Of a stretch of 64,000 nucleotides of DNA, positions 1-10,063 are shown piece after piece. The first letter of the stretch is position 1. Each line of letters begins with the position of its first letter. The stretch comes from Pseudomonas putida (lineage in GTDB: Bacteria > Pseudomonadota > Gammaproteobacteria > Pseudomonadales > Pseudomonadaceae). Position numbers and translations under genes: made by a program. The stretch lies in assembly GCF_026625125.1 (NCBI RefSeq), contig NZ_CP113097.1:3658001-3722000 (forward strand), read 5' to 3'. Under the pieces are notes generated by a model, which made no database searches, had not been told where the DNA came from, and worked only from the letters and a program-made list of their open reading frames with translations.

Positions 1-280
1 CATCGTTCTCATAGAACGAGCCATCTTCGATACTTTTGTTGATCCGCGAGAAATTTTGATAAACGATCCGACCCGCTCCGAGGTTCATATGACCGACCTC
101 GGAATTTCCCATTTGACCTTCAGGAAGCCCTACAGCCATACCGGACGTCGCAATCTCACTGTGGGGGTAATTTTCGAAAAGGTAGTCCAGGGTCGGAGTG
201 TTGGCAGCAGCTACTGCATTGGCGTCCTGCTGAGACCTCAGTCCAATTCCATCCAAAATAATTAGAGTGCAGGTTGTCAT
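1..280 (-). CDS. gpmI: 2,3-bisphosphoglycerate-independent phosphoglycerate mutase, partial (C-terminus beyond the window)
   Basis: Interconverts 3- and 2-phosphoglycerate in the cytosol. Only the first 93 residues are visible. The N-terminus reads [14 protein letters not shown]; Asp10 is the expected metal ligand, and the metal/phospho-serine loop MGNSEVGH puts the nucleophile at Ser60, followed by the conserved HMNLGAGR stretch. The ATG at 278-280 is preceded by AGAGG on the minus strand. It lies 108 bases downstream of eno and is the last visible gene of the RLP operon. Its presence beside eno and pyk suggests a pathway-dedicated copy of lower glycolysis. The family call is certain; its role in this operon is inferred. 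Confidence 0.93.
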   Translation of the reverse strand, partial: MTTCTLIILDGIGLRSQQDANAVAAANTPTLDYLFENYPHSEIATSGMAVGLPEGQMGNSEVGHMNLGAGRIVYQNFSRINKSIEDGSFYEND

Positions 281-388
281 ATGAGAACCTCTAAATAATA
301 TTCCTGGCGCACACGGCTCATACTTCTACTTAGAGGTAAACCGTGCGCGCAATGGTCAGTCGGCATCTACGAGGATTGTCCCAGCGCC

Positions 389-1969
<1,581 letters not shown>

Positions 1970-1984
1970 TCAATTAACTGAGAG

Positions 1985-3421
1985 TTAGACTTGGAGGATT
2001 TTCATGCCGTTCGTACCACCCACCACATTGTAACTGTCACCCTTAGTGAGAATGATCCAGTCTCCGGGCTGTACCAAATCACGCTTCAGCAATTCGCCGA
2101 TGGCGGCTTCGCTTACTGTCTCAGAGGGCAATGCGGCAGGATCAAACGCTATGGGATAAACACCACGGAACAGCGAGGAGCGAGCCTGGGTAGCGCGATG
2201 AGGCGAAAGCGCATAGATCGGCACATGAGAACGAAGCCGAGACATAATCAAGGGCGTGAAGCCACTCTCGGTGAGCGAGATGATTGCCTTGACACCAGGA
2301 AAGTGGTTCGCGGTGTAGAGCGCGGCCAGCGCAATGCTTTCGTCACAACGCCCAAAGGTCGTATGCAATCGATGACTAGACTTTACATTGGTTGGATGCT
2401 TTTCAGCCCCGCTGCAAATACGAGCCATGGCACGTACTGCCTCGACAGGGTATGCCCCAGCAGCGCTTTCAGCGGACAGCATTACGGCGTCAGTATTGTC
2501 GAGTACCGCATTGGCCACGTCTGACACTTCAGCGCGGGTAGGCATCGGACTGGAGATCATCGACTCCATCATCTGGGTCGCAACGATCACCGCTTTGTTG
2601 TTGCGCCGGGCATGCAGAATAATCTTCTTTTGGATAGCGATTAGCTCCGCATCTCCAATCTCCACACCAAGATCTCCCCGAGCGACCATGACCGCATCGC
2701 TAGCGGCGATCAGCTCATCGAGCGTCTGATCATCGGCAACAGCCTCGGCTCGTTCGATCTTCGACACCAGCCAGGCTGTCCCTCCTGACTCATCACGCAG
2801 CTTGCGGGCGTACTCCATGTCCTTGGCATCCCGAGGGAATGAAACGGCCAAGTAGTCGAGATCCATTTCCGCAGCGAGTTTGATATCAGCTTTGTCTTTT
2901 TCGGTAAGGGCAGGAGCAGTGAGCCCGCCCCCCTTGCGGTTGATCCCCTTGTGATCTGACAGAGGCCCGCCCACAGTGACGATGCAATGTAAGGCTTCGG
3001 GCGTAGTCGATTCAACACGCATAACCACTCGCCCATCATCAAGCAGGAGCTCGTCGCCGACACCACAATCCTTGACCAGGTCGGGGTAATCAATTCCCAC
3101 AACCTGCTCATTGCCTGATGTGAGAGGATGACTCGTGGAGAAGGAGAAGGTATCGCCAACCTTCAACTCGATCCGTTTGTTAGTGAATTTCGCAATACGA
3201 ATTTTAGGGCCCTGCAAATCGCCCAACAAAGCCACATGCCTACGGTGTTTGGCAGCGATCTCACGAATCAAGCGAGCGCGAGCAATGTGCTCACTTGGAG
3301 TGCCATGAGAAAAATTCAAACGCGCCACATCTAGCCCGGCCAAGATCAGTTCTTCAATGACTTGCGGTGAATTACTAGCAGGGCCTAGAGTTGCAACAAT
3401 TTTTGTTCTACGGATAGTCAT
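1985..3421 (-). CDS. pyk: Pyruvate kinase
   Basis: Transfers phosphate from phosphoenolpyruvate to ADP, giving pyruvate and ATP. It is 478 residues from MTIRRTKIVATLGPAS, a normal length. Motifs are the substrate arginine region ARLNFSHG, the signature lysine segment SKIERAEAV, the metal segment MVARGDLGVEIG and the K+/active-site ATQMMESM; the C-terminal allosteric domain is complete. The upstream 48 codons of open frame lack similarity and are left out. It sits 140 bases downstream of the MHS transporter and before the eno unit on the same strand. With eno and gpmI it completes 3-phosphoglycerate to pyruvate inside one operon. Confidence 0.94.
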   Translation of the reverse strand: MTIRRTKIVATLGPASNSPQVIEELILAGLDVARLNFSHGTPSEHIARARLIREIAAKHRRHVALLGDLQGPKIRIAKFTNKRIELKVGDTFSFSTSHPLTSGNEQVVGIDYPDLVKDCGVGDELLLDDGRVVMRVESTTPEALHCIVTVGGPLSDHKGINRKGGGLTAPALTEKDKADIKLAAEMDLDYLAVSFPRDAKDMEYARKLRDESGGTAWLVSKIERAEAVADDQTLDELIAASDAVMVARGDLGVEIGDAELIAIQKKIILHARRNNKAVIVATQMMESMISSPMPTRAEVSDVANAVLDNTDAVMLSAESAAGAYPVEAVRAMARICSGAEKHPTNVKSSHRLHTTFGRCDESIALAALYTANHFPGVKAIISLTESGFTPLIMSRLRSHVPIYALSPHRATQARSSLFRGVYPIAFDPAALPSETVSEAAIGELLKRDLVQPGDWIILTKGDSYNVVGGTNGMKILQV

Positions 3422-3561
3422 ACCGATACCTTCCAGGGACGAGGATTCCCTCATCTCACTGAGTAAGTTCGAAAAGTTATTGCTGGCTGAGCACTCAGCA
3501 ATACAAGGTGGGATTTGCAGCCGAGACTGCGTGCCCCCGGGGAGGCACGCAAATGCCAGGG

Positions 3562-4905
3562 TCACTCGTCGACGATGTCCACGTCTTTTGTCTCAGCAGA
3601 CAGGTATACACAGAGTCCAGAGAACGCCGCGAGAGCTATCGTGAGCATCGAGATCGCGTAAGGCGTACCGTAATGGCTGAGGAGGAATGCCCCTACAATT
3701 GGAGCAGTACCACCGCCTACGATTCCACCAACGTTAGTAGACATCGCGAAACCTGTGAAGCGAGCGCTAGGCCCGAAAGCTTCGCCAGTGAACGATGGCA
3801 CTGCACCGTATACCAAGCCATATCCAGTCATGAACATGCAGGATCCAGCGACCATCGGCCAGAACTCACCGGTTGAAAAAAGGTGCCAGAAAGGAAAGGC
3901 TGCAAGTGCAGTCACGACAAAACCAATTAGCATCATGGTACGGCGGCCAATGCGATCTGCCAGCGCGCCTGCAAAGGGTACGACTACCAGGTGAGTACAG
4001 ATTGCAACCATTGCGACTGACAACACGAAGGCATTGGACAGGCCTAGCTCTCGCTGGCCATAGCTCAGGGCAAATACAGTGAAGAGGTAGAAGGTCGAGA
4101 AGTGGCAGATGTTAGCGCCTGCAACCAACATCAGTTGCTTAGGATAGCGAGTGAACAAGCGGAGGGCTGGAGATTGCGAATCGCCTGGGGTTGCAGCCCT
4201 CTTCTCAGCAGTTTTTTCAAACACTGGAGACTCAGGGACTTTGGAGCGGACAAACACCCCTACTATCAGCAGCGCAAGGCTGGCGATGAAAGGAATTCGC
4301 CATCCCCAAGCAGTGAAATCCTCTTTAGAAAGCAAGGCACTCACGATCAAGAGCATGCCAGCGGATGCGATGAAACCAAAGACTGGGCCAATGTTATTGA
4401 TCGCCGCATAGAAACCCCTCCTTCTTCTTGGGGCATGCTCTAAGAGCATCAGCACAGCGCCACTGTACTCACCCGCAAAAGCGAAGCCCTGGATGAAGCG
4501 GAGCACGCAGAGCATGATAGGTGCCCAAATGCCAATGCTGGCATAGGTAGGCAAAAGACCAATACCTACAGTGCTCAAGCCCATAATGATGAGAGTGAGA
4601 TACAGCAGCTTTTTACGGCCAATCCTGTCCCCGAAATGACCAAGTACAAGCGACCCTAGTGGACGCGCCACGAAAGAAATTGCGAATGACGCAAGAGAGG
4701 CCAGCCGGGAAACAGTCTCATCAGTCCCTGGGAAAAACAGAGGCCCAAAAATAAGGGCAGCAGCAGTGCCATAGAGGTAAAGATCGTAGGTTTCTAATGC
4801 TGTTCCGAACAGGCTTCCGGCCACAACATTTTTCATGGATTTTTTCTCGTCATGATCCATGTGATCGAGGTCACTTTCGACAGGGCTCGATATAGAGGTA
4901 TGCAT
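3562..4905 (-). CDS. MFS transporter, metabolite:H+ symporter (MHS) family
   Basis: Inner-membrane proton symporter of 447 residues with about 12 hydrophobic segments. It shows the MHS pattern: the N-terminal segment SLFGTALETYDLYLYGTAA, the loop 2-3 motif GHFGDRIGRKK, RFIQGFAFAGEYSGA in helix 4, and the loop 8-9 motif ALADRIGRR. Relatives carry organic acids such as shikimate, citrate or 2-oxoglutarate, so an organic or sugar acid is likely. It is 60 bases downstream of the DUF1537 kinase. The leader holds an AATAACAA motif beside the ribosome site, the type bound by Hfq/Crc in Pseudomonas, so catabolite repression is likely. The substrate is inferred to be the acid used by the RLP pathway. 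Confidence 0.88.
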   Translation of the reverse strand: MHTSISSPVESDLDHMDHDEKKSMKNVVAGSLFGTALETYDLYLYGTAAALIFGPLFFPGTDETVSRLASLASFAISFVARPLGSLVLGHFGDRIGRKKLLYLTLIIMGLSTVGIGLLPTYASIGIWAPIMLCVLRFIQGFAFAGEYSGAVLMLLEHAPRRRRGFYAAINNIGPVFGFIASAGMLLIVSALLSKEDFTAWGWRIPFIASLALLIVGVFVRSKVPESPVFEKTAEKRAATPGDSQSPALRLFTRYPKQLMLVAGANICHFSTFYLFTVFALSYGQRELGLSNAFVLSVAMVAICTHLVVVPFAGALADRIGRRTMMLIGFVVTALAAFPFWHLFSTGEFWPMVAGSCMFMTGYGLVYGAVPSFTGEAFGPSARFTGFAMSTNVGGIVGGGTAPIVGAFLLSHYGTPYAISMLTIALAAFSGLCVYLSAETKDVDIVDE

Positions 4906-4916
4906 GGTTTCACCTT

Positions 4917-4924
4917 TTGTTATT
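4917..4924 (-). promoter_or_regulatory. Putative Hfq/Crc CA motif in the MHS transporter leader
   Basis: On the minus strand the sequence is AATAACAA, a match to AAYAAYAA, 11 bases before the ATG and directly next to the AAGGTGA ribosome site. In Pseudomonas such motifs bind Hfq with Crc to block translation when preferred carbon is present. Confidence 0.55.
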
Positions 4925-4965
4925 GTAGATATGCAAGTATTTTCTTGCTGAAAAACCCTCAGAGA

Positions 4966-6357
4966 TTATTCAAGGCCTCTGAGTGCTTTGACGAAATAAT
5001 CACGATCTCCCATCTGCCCACCTTTGAGAGCAATCTCCACATCCTTCAGGTACGGCTCGCGAGAGTGCATTTGGCACAGAGGAGCGCCAGGAGAAATATC
5101 AGACTTGATAACCAGAGCGTCGGGAGCAAGCACTTTGGTCACTTGGCTCGATGTGTCGCCACCGGACACCACTAATCGTTTCAACGGGAATGCCTTGAGA
5201 ATTTCAAGTGCAACCTGGCCTACCTCCATCGCTAGCTGCTTCCCTCCCTGAACCCTCGCCTCATCCCTAGGCAAGCCTTTTTGCAGCATTGCCTCGATCA
5301 TCTGCTCGATCCGAGAGTCACCAGGGCCTTTGGCAGTGTGAATCAGCACCGACCGCCCCTCTTCGAGGTGGGATACAGCGGCCATTACCACATCTCGTAT
5401 TGCGGCGCTTTTTCGGGACTCAGTAATCAAAGCGGCAGCATCGACTTCAAGCTCCACAAACCCGTAATCGATTGCCGTTTCAATCTGGGCCTGACTCAAC
5501 GGCGAAGCACTGCCTGAGATAACCAGTACCTGGTCTGCAGGTTTCAGAGGTACGGCCAGCGACGCCTGTGGCGGAAACACCCCAGCGGTACGCCAATATT
5601 GTGTGAGGCCGTACTCCACGCCGGAAGAACCGACGACGAAGACTGGAGCTGCGCCTGATGAAAGCTCGGTCAATACTTGGCCAGCGGTGGTCATATGAGA
5701 GTCGTCGGTACCATCAAACAGCACTGCATCGTGCTGCTGTGACATCTCGTCGACTAATCGGCTGAGCTCTGCACTGCTTTCGAGCTGGCGAATATCAACT
5801 TTGCCAATCGACAAGTTCTTTTGCTTGCCGATATGGATACTCAAGTCCGCTTCATGCATCGGGGTGATCGGGTGGGCACTCATGATAGGGTGCCGGTCAA
5901 TCCTGTGAACCTTGTGATCTGTCTTGGACAAGGCATAGAGGTTGCCGAAAACGCAGTAGCGGCCCAATGCGGGATTGCCTGCAATGATCGGGATCCCTTT
6001 GACATCATAGATGCGAGATGCCAGCTCAATGACGTGCCCAATGCTGCCCACGGAGTCGGCACTGTCAAAAGTCGAGCAAACCTTGTAGTGAATCAACGCT
6101 GGCGATAGACGTTTGATGCCCTCAAAAATCCCAGGCAACACCGCATCCATCTCGCCATTGGACAAAGCACGGCTATCACCAGCGATGCCGATGGCGTCAA
6201 ATTCGCCGAGTTCCGCCAGGCGCTCTGGAGTCGGAGGAGCGAGGAACAGGGCACACTTAAGTCCAGCAGCCGTCAGAACCTCTAGAGCATCAGTCGAGCC
6301 AGTGAAGTCATCACCATAAAAGACCAACGGGAGCTTGGTAACGTGATGGGAGCTCAT
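4966..6357 (-). CDS. Four-carbon acid sugar kinase family protein (DUF1537), probable 3-oxo-isoapionate-type kinase
   Basis: ATP-dependent sugar-acid kinase of 463 residues. The N-terminal substrate domain carries VFYGDDFTGSTDALE (about 11-25), the family hallmark; the C-terminal nucleotide domain has VSGGDTSSQV and PGAPLC segments. Known members phosphorylate erythronate, threonate, 2-oxo-tetronates, or 3-oxo-isoapionate. The ATG is three bases past the RLP stop, with GGAGG in the end of the RLP gene, so the two are translated together. A DUF1537 kinase next to an RLP is the arrangement reported for 3-oxo-isoapionate 4-phosphate metabolism (OiaK). The exact substrate here is inferred from context only. 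Confidence 0.85.
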   Translation of the reverse strand: MSSHHVTKLPLVFYGDDFTGSTDALEVLTAAGLKCALFLAPPTPERLAELGEFDAIGIAGDSRALSNGEMDAVLPGIFEGIKRLSPALIHYKVCSTFDSADSVGSIGHVIELASRIYDVKGIPIIAGNPALGRYCVFGNLYALSKTDHKVHRIDRHPIMSAHPITPMHEADLSIHIGKQKNLSIGKVDIRQLESSAELSRLVDEMSQQHDAVLFDGTDDSHMTTAGQVLTELSSGAAPVFVVGSSGVEYGLTQYWRTAGVFPPQASLAVPLKPADQVLVISGSASPLSQAQIETAIDYGFVELEVDAAALITESRKSAAIRDVVMAAVSHLEEGRSVLIHTAKGPGDSRIEQMIEAMLQKGLPRDEARVQGGKQLAMEVGQVALEILKAFPLKRLVVSGGDTSSQVTKVLAPDALVIKSDISPGAPLCQMHSREPYLKDVEIALKGGQMGDRDYFVKALRGLE

Positions 6358-6360
6358 GAC

Positions 6361-7638
6361 TTAATTGCCTCCAAACTTCTGGAGGGCAGCTGACAGCGCT
6401 GGCCTACCCTCTGCGTAACGCTCAAGAGGCACATGCTGTACAGCAGCTTCCCAACCTTCACGCATGCTTTGAACGCCTGCTTCGATACCCATCGGATGAC
6501 CGATGATGCCGCCGCCAGCGAGGTGCATCAGGTCAACAGATTGAAGCCTGTTGAAAAGCTCAGGTGCCTGGCCCGCCCATTGACCGGAGGAGAAGACAGG
6601 CATCAAGGGGCGCATGCCGGCAAATGGAGCAAGGCAGCTCTTGGCAGAGGAGATTACGGAGTCGTCCGCCTCGTAAAACTTGCCCTGAATACCATTAACA
6701 TGCAGATGGTCGATCCCGGCCAGCCGCCAGATCTTCTGATACACCTCGAATGAGAAACCTAACTGGGGATAACGAGTCAGAGCTCCCCAGCCATTACGAT
6801 GACCATGAATAGGCAACTGGGCATGCTTTCGAATGTGCTCTACCGCCGAATGCCCAACCCAATTCAGGCAAAGCATCACGCAGGTACCACCCGCCTCAAG
6901 CACTGCATCTTGGCGGCGCATCATCTCGTCGATGCTGCCCGAGATGTTGATAGCGTACATAGGCATGCGTCCGAGGCGATCTGCATGCTTGTGAAGCACA
7001 GGCATCACAGCACCGAGACGGGCATCGAACGAAGCGTAGGTAGGATCGATAAGCAACTCATCATCCTTGATGAAATCGATACCTCCGGCGCAGAGCTCAT
7101 CGACCACAGAAGCTGTCTGCTCTGGAGTAAGGCCGATACTCGGTTTGACGATGGTTCCAATGATCGGTCGGTCATGAACACCGGCTAGCGCCCTGGTGCC
7201 TTCAATTCCGAATTGAGGGCCAATGAATCCCGATGCGAACCGCTCGGGAAGCTCCAGATCTAGCACCCTCAGCCCGCTCACCTCGCCAATCTCAAAGAGA
7301 TTGCCAGCAATGGTGGTGAGCAACGCAGGGATATTAGTTCCGATATTGGCTGTAGGGAACGCGATAGTGACCTCACCACGATGGTAGGTCTCAGTGGGAT
7401 TGTGGCGAGCCAGGTAGTCGCTGTGCAGAGAAGGGCTGGAAACGGATGGCAGCGGCTCGATAGCTACGACACGAGCACGAGAGCGTTCTTTAAGCTCCGC
7501 CGATTCGCCAGGAAGTGAGAGGAAGGTACCGCTGGATTGCTCCCCTGCGATTACCTCGCTAACCCGTTCAATCGGGTAGCTGCTCTCTACAAAAAATCGG
7601 GCAGTAAACTCCTCTCGCCCGGCCTTGTGATCGACCAT
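6361..7638 (-). CDS. RuBisCO-like protein (form IV RLP), probable 3-oxo-isoapionate-4-phosphate-type decarboxylase or transcarboxylase/hydrolase
   Basis: 425 residues, RuBisCO large-subunit fold. Visible are GTIVKPSIGLTPE (the base lysine at the RuBisCO K175 position is kept), the carbamylation/metal motif GGIDFIKDDE, PIHGHRNGWG (His294 region) and AGGGIIGHPMG (phosphate loop). The loop 6 region SSGQWAGQ lacks the lysine needed for CO2 fixation, so it is not a RuBisCO. The start at 7638 has GAGG upstream; a longer frame to 7689 is less likely. It is the first gene of the operon with the kinase, transporter, pyk, eno and gpmI. One characterised RLP class releases 3-phosphoglycerate, which would feed those glycolytic genes directly. 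Subfamily is inferred from context. Confidence 0.9.
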   Translation of the reverse strand: MVDHKAGREEFTARFFVESSYPIERVSEVIAGEQSSGTFLSLPGESAELKERSRARVVAIEPLPSVSSPSLHSDYLARHNPTETYHRGEVTIAFPTANIGTNIPALLTTIAGNLFEIGEVSGLRVLDLELPERFASGFIGPQFGIEGTRALAGVHDRPIIGTIVKPSIGLTPEQTASVVDELCAGGIDFIKDDELLIDPTYASFDARLGAVMPVLHKHADRLGRMPMYAINISGSIDEMMRRQDAVLEAGGTCVMLCLNWVGHSAVEHIRKHAQLPIHGHRNGWGALTRYPQLGFSFEVYQKIWRLAGIDHLHVNGIQGKFYEADDSVISSAKSCLAPFAGMRPLMPVFSSGQWAGQAPELFNRLQSVDLMHLAGGGIIGHPMGIEAGVQSMREGWEAAVQHVPLERYAEGRPALSAALQKFGGN

Positions 7639-7658
7639 GATGGGTGCCTCAAATCTAT

Positions 7659-7666
7659 TTGTTATT
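7659..7666 (-). promoter_or_regulatory. Putative Hfq/Crc CA motif in the RLP leader
   Basis: Minus-strand AATAACAA, 20 bases before the RLP ATG. The surrounding ACAATAACAAA is identical to that in the leader of the MHS transporter of the same operon. Confidence 0.5.
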
Positions 7667-7752
7667 GTGAATCTGCCCGAAATGCCCAAGGCAGTTTCAA
7701 ATCAATATACATTGACCCTGTATCAATCCAACCGATATGATTTCCTTCGATC

Positions 7753-7772
7753 GTGAGAAAAACTCACACTAG
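7753..7772. promoter_or_regulatory. LysR-type operator in the RLP/lysR divergent region
   Basis: GTGAG-AAAAA-CTCAC (7753-7767) is a perfect inverted repeat and fits the LysR T-N11-A rule. It lies between the divergent RLP operon and lysR gene. Its right arm continues as CTCACACTAG (7763-7772), a ten-base string that recurs upstream of the SDR gene at 9606-9615. Confidence 0.6.
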
Positions 7773-7816
7773 AATCCTAGCTATGGCCGAGGCTTCGGTC
7801 TTACGGAGGTGCGTAT

Positions 7817-8695
7817 ATGACGTCGCCAGTCAGGCCTTCGCTCAATGCCCTACGAGCGTTTGAAATGATCGCGCGCAAAGGATCGTTCAGCGATGCAGCG
7901 GATGCTCTGTGCGTGACTCACGGAGCTATCAGCCGTCATGTCCGAAGCCTGGAAGACTCCCTAGGTGTAATTTTGCTGACCCGAAATGCACATGGCACCA
8001 AACTCACCCCAGAGGGAGCAAGCCTCGCCTCAGGCTTGGCCAGGGCTTTTGCCTTGATACAAGAAAGCATTGATGAGGTTCGCCCTCGCCCGCTTGAGCT
8101 CTCCTGCTCGGCGTCGATCATGATGCATTGGCTGCTACCTCGACTCGCCAAGCTCCACAGCAGCTTCCCTACCATGGAATTAGGCTTGAAAACGGGTCAC
8201 GGCCCCATTGATTTCGCCCACGAAGGCGTCAGCGTAGCGATACGCCTAGACAGCATCGAACCACCTCCCGGGATCGAGCCGATACCCCTAACCAGCGAAT
8301 GGGTAGGTGCAATTTGTTCGCCTGCTTATCTGGCTACGTCCGGCGTCACAGAGGTGAGCGACTTAACCAAGGAGCGCTTGCTGACCACAAAAACCCGTCC
8401 CCACGCTTGGAAGGACTGGTATGCATCTATTGAGCAAGAATCTGGTGAGCTGCTTGAGATGGAGTATTTCGAGCACTTCTACTTACTCATTCAGGCAGCC
8501 AAGCTTGGCTTGGGGTTCGCCTGTGTTCCACGCATGCTGGTGGAGGCAGAGCTTGAGAGTGGCGCCTTGGTGGCCCCGTTTGGCTTTGCACAAGGGGCAG
8601 CAAAGTTGGTTCTGTGGGTTTCACCCAATGCAAGGCTACGCCCCGATACAACAGATTTGGAAAAGTGGATAAAAAAAGAGATGGCGCAAAGCTAG
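7817..8695 (+). CDS. LysR-family transcriptional regulator (GcvA-like)
   Basis: 292 residues. The N-terminal winged helix-turn-helix covers about residues 6-65 (LNALRAFEMIARKGSFSDAA, then ITR-like recognition helix GAISRHVRSLED); the remainder is a substrate-binding fold. A CGGAGGTG ribosome site precedes the ATG. It is transcribed away from the RLP operon, and the dyad at 7753-7767 between them is its likely binding site. The same half-site string upstream of the SDR at 9498 suggests it controls that gene too. The inducer is probably a pathway intermediate. Confidence 0.88.
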   Translation: MTSPVRPSLNALRAFEMIARKGSFSDAADALCVTHGAISRHVRSLEDSLGVILLTRNAHGTKLTPEGASLASGLARAFALIQESIDEVRPRPLELSCSASIMMHWLLPRLAKLHSSFPTMELGLKTGHGPIDFAHEGVSVAIRLDSIEPPPGIEPIPLTSEWVGAICSPAYLATSGVTEVSDLTKERLLTTKTRPHAWKDWYASIEQESGELLEMEYFEHFYLLIQAAKLGLGFACVPRMLVEAELESGALVAPFGFAQGAAKLVLWVSPNARLRPDTTDLEKWIKKEMAQS

Positions 8696-8696
8696 A

Positions 8697-8718
8697 CAAG
8701 CGCCCGCTTGGGCGCTTG
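8697..8718. terminator. Hairpin between convergent lysR and SDR genes
   Basis: CAAGCGCCC (8697-8705), loop GCTT, GGGCGCTTG (8710-8718): a nine-base perfect stem between two converging genes. There is no clear U-run on either side, so termination strength is uncertain. Confidence 0.45.
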
Positions 8719-8730
8719 CAATAGTGCCGA

Positions 8731-9498
8731 TTACAGGTCGCCTGCGCCCCAGGCCAGGAACCCGCCATCCACAGGCAGAACAACACCATTCACGTAAGCG
8801 GCTACGTCAGATGCCAGATAGCTAACTGCGCCGGCAATTTCTTGAGTCGTTCCGTAGCGCTTAGCCGGAATAGCATTGCTATAAGCCTGGCGGAAGGTGT
8901 CGCTGTGCAACTCCTTGGTCATCGGGGTATCGACCGGGCCCGGCGCAATAGCGTTAGCAGTGATCCCGTATTCGCTGAGTTCCACAGCCATCTGCCGGGT
9001 CAACGCAATGACTGCACCTTTAGAGGTACCGTAAGCGGTTCGCCCCTTGCCCACGGCACGCATACCAGCGACCGACGCAATGTTGATGATTCTACCGAAC
9101 CCATTTTTCCGCATGATTTGAGCGGCGAGCTGGCAGCACATGAACGTGCCAGTGACGTTGATGTGCATGGTCTTGTTGAAAACGTCTAGGTCAAACTCTA
9201 GGAACGGCATGGTCTTGGCGATGCCTGCGGAATTCACCAGTACATCGCATCTCCCGAACTCGCTATCGATCCAAGAAAATGCATCCCTTACAGACTCCAC
9301 CGAGGCTACATCTACCTGGCACGCGTCAGCTGTGAAGCCCTCCGCACGGAGCTGTCGCGAAAATTGCTCAGCCGCGTCGACGTTGATGTCACAAATGACG
9401 ACATGATGCCCGTCCTTTGCCAGTGAAACGGCAGCTTCAGCACCGATACCCATCGCACCGCCTGTAACCACGGCGATTTTCTTGTCTGCGTACTTCAT
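8731..9498 (-). CDS. SDR-family NAD(P)-dependent oxidoreductase
   Basis: 255 residues, classical short-chain dehydrogenase. The cofactor motif VTGGAMGIGAE is near residues 11-21, an acidic residue follows in VVICDIN (favouring NAD), NSAG at about 88-91, and the catalytic Ser-Tyr-Lys is seen as NIASVAGM...YGTSKGA. The C-terminus LPVDGGFLAWG is typical. Start is supported by GAGAGGG. It is a single gene convergent with lysR. Given the neighbours it probably oxidises a hydroxyl of the sugar acid before the kinase acts, replacing the oxidoisomerase of known apionate routes; that is inference. Upstream at 9594-9615 it shares a string with the RLP promoter. Confidence 0.85.
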   Translation of the reverse strand: MKYADKKIAVVTGGAMGIGAEAAVSLAKDGHHVVICDINVDAAEQFSRQLRAEGFTADACQVDVASVESVRDAFSWIDSEFGRCDVLVNSAGIAKTMPFLEFDLDVFNKTMHINVTGTFMCCQLAAQIMRKNGFGRIINIASVAGMRAVGKGRTAYGTSKGAVIALTRQMAVELSEYGITANAIAPGPVDTPMTKELHSDTFRQAYSNAIPAKRYGTTQEIAGAVSYLASDVAAYVNGVVLPVDGGFLAWGAGDL

Positions 9499-10063
9499 CG
9501 AAACCCTCTCTTGTTATGATCGCCAAAGGCTTATTGGATCGCTGAAGGCTAGAGCTGCTGGCCCGAGTGTGCAATAGATAAAAAATCGCGCAAGTGACAG
9601 GAAACCTCACACTAGCCACTGAACCCCCATTACCCCCCCCAATTTAATTGGTCAAGGCTATTGAGCGAGCTCTCTCAGACCATATCCTACCCAGCGAGGC
9701 ATAAGTCAGACCTGTTTCTTATTAAGCGCACTTGGTCGCCAACCCACTCTGAAAGTAACTTTCATAACAAGGTGCCACCTTGAACAACCAAGACGAAAAA
9801 TTATTTCACCAAATAATTCAGAGCCCCAAGCTTCATATCATCAGCCAACACCCAAGAGAAGCATAGCAACTAAAAACCCGATACTGCGCACCATGAAAAC
9901 TTTAAACAGAGGATAAATTTAATTCAGCGACTGAGCGGCAGAACTACATCTACCAGAAGGCTATTCCATCTGATCGTCTTCATGGCAGACTTGTTTTTGT
10001 GTTAGTGTACGAATCCCTTCTACGATGTGCTTTCTTCAACGTTACGCTCTAAAGGCTCGATTA
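9499..10063. promoter_or_regulatory. Divergent regulatory region of SDR and lacI-type genes
   Basis: About 565 bases without a credible gene. It contains the string CTCACACTAG at 9606-9615, preceded by GTGA at 9594-9597, matching the RLP-lysR operator in sequence and orientation, about 100 bases upstream of the SDR ATG. The minus-strand leader of the SDR has CATAACAA (9507-9514 area), one base off an Hfq/Crc CA motif. An imperfect 16-bp dyad lies at 9662-9677. The rest is AT-rich and holds the lacI promoter. Confidence 0.5.

Noticed and set aside
9662..9677. Imperfect palindrome TGAGCGAGCTCTCTCA as a second LacI operator
   Set aside because: The centre is GC rather than the CG expected, with a mismatch pair; not the same site as at 11,201.
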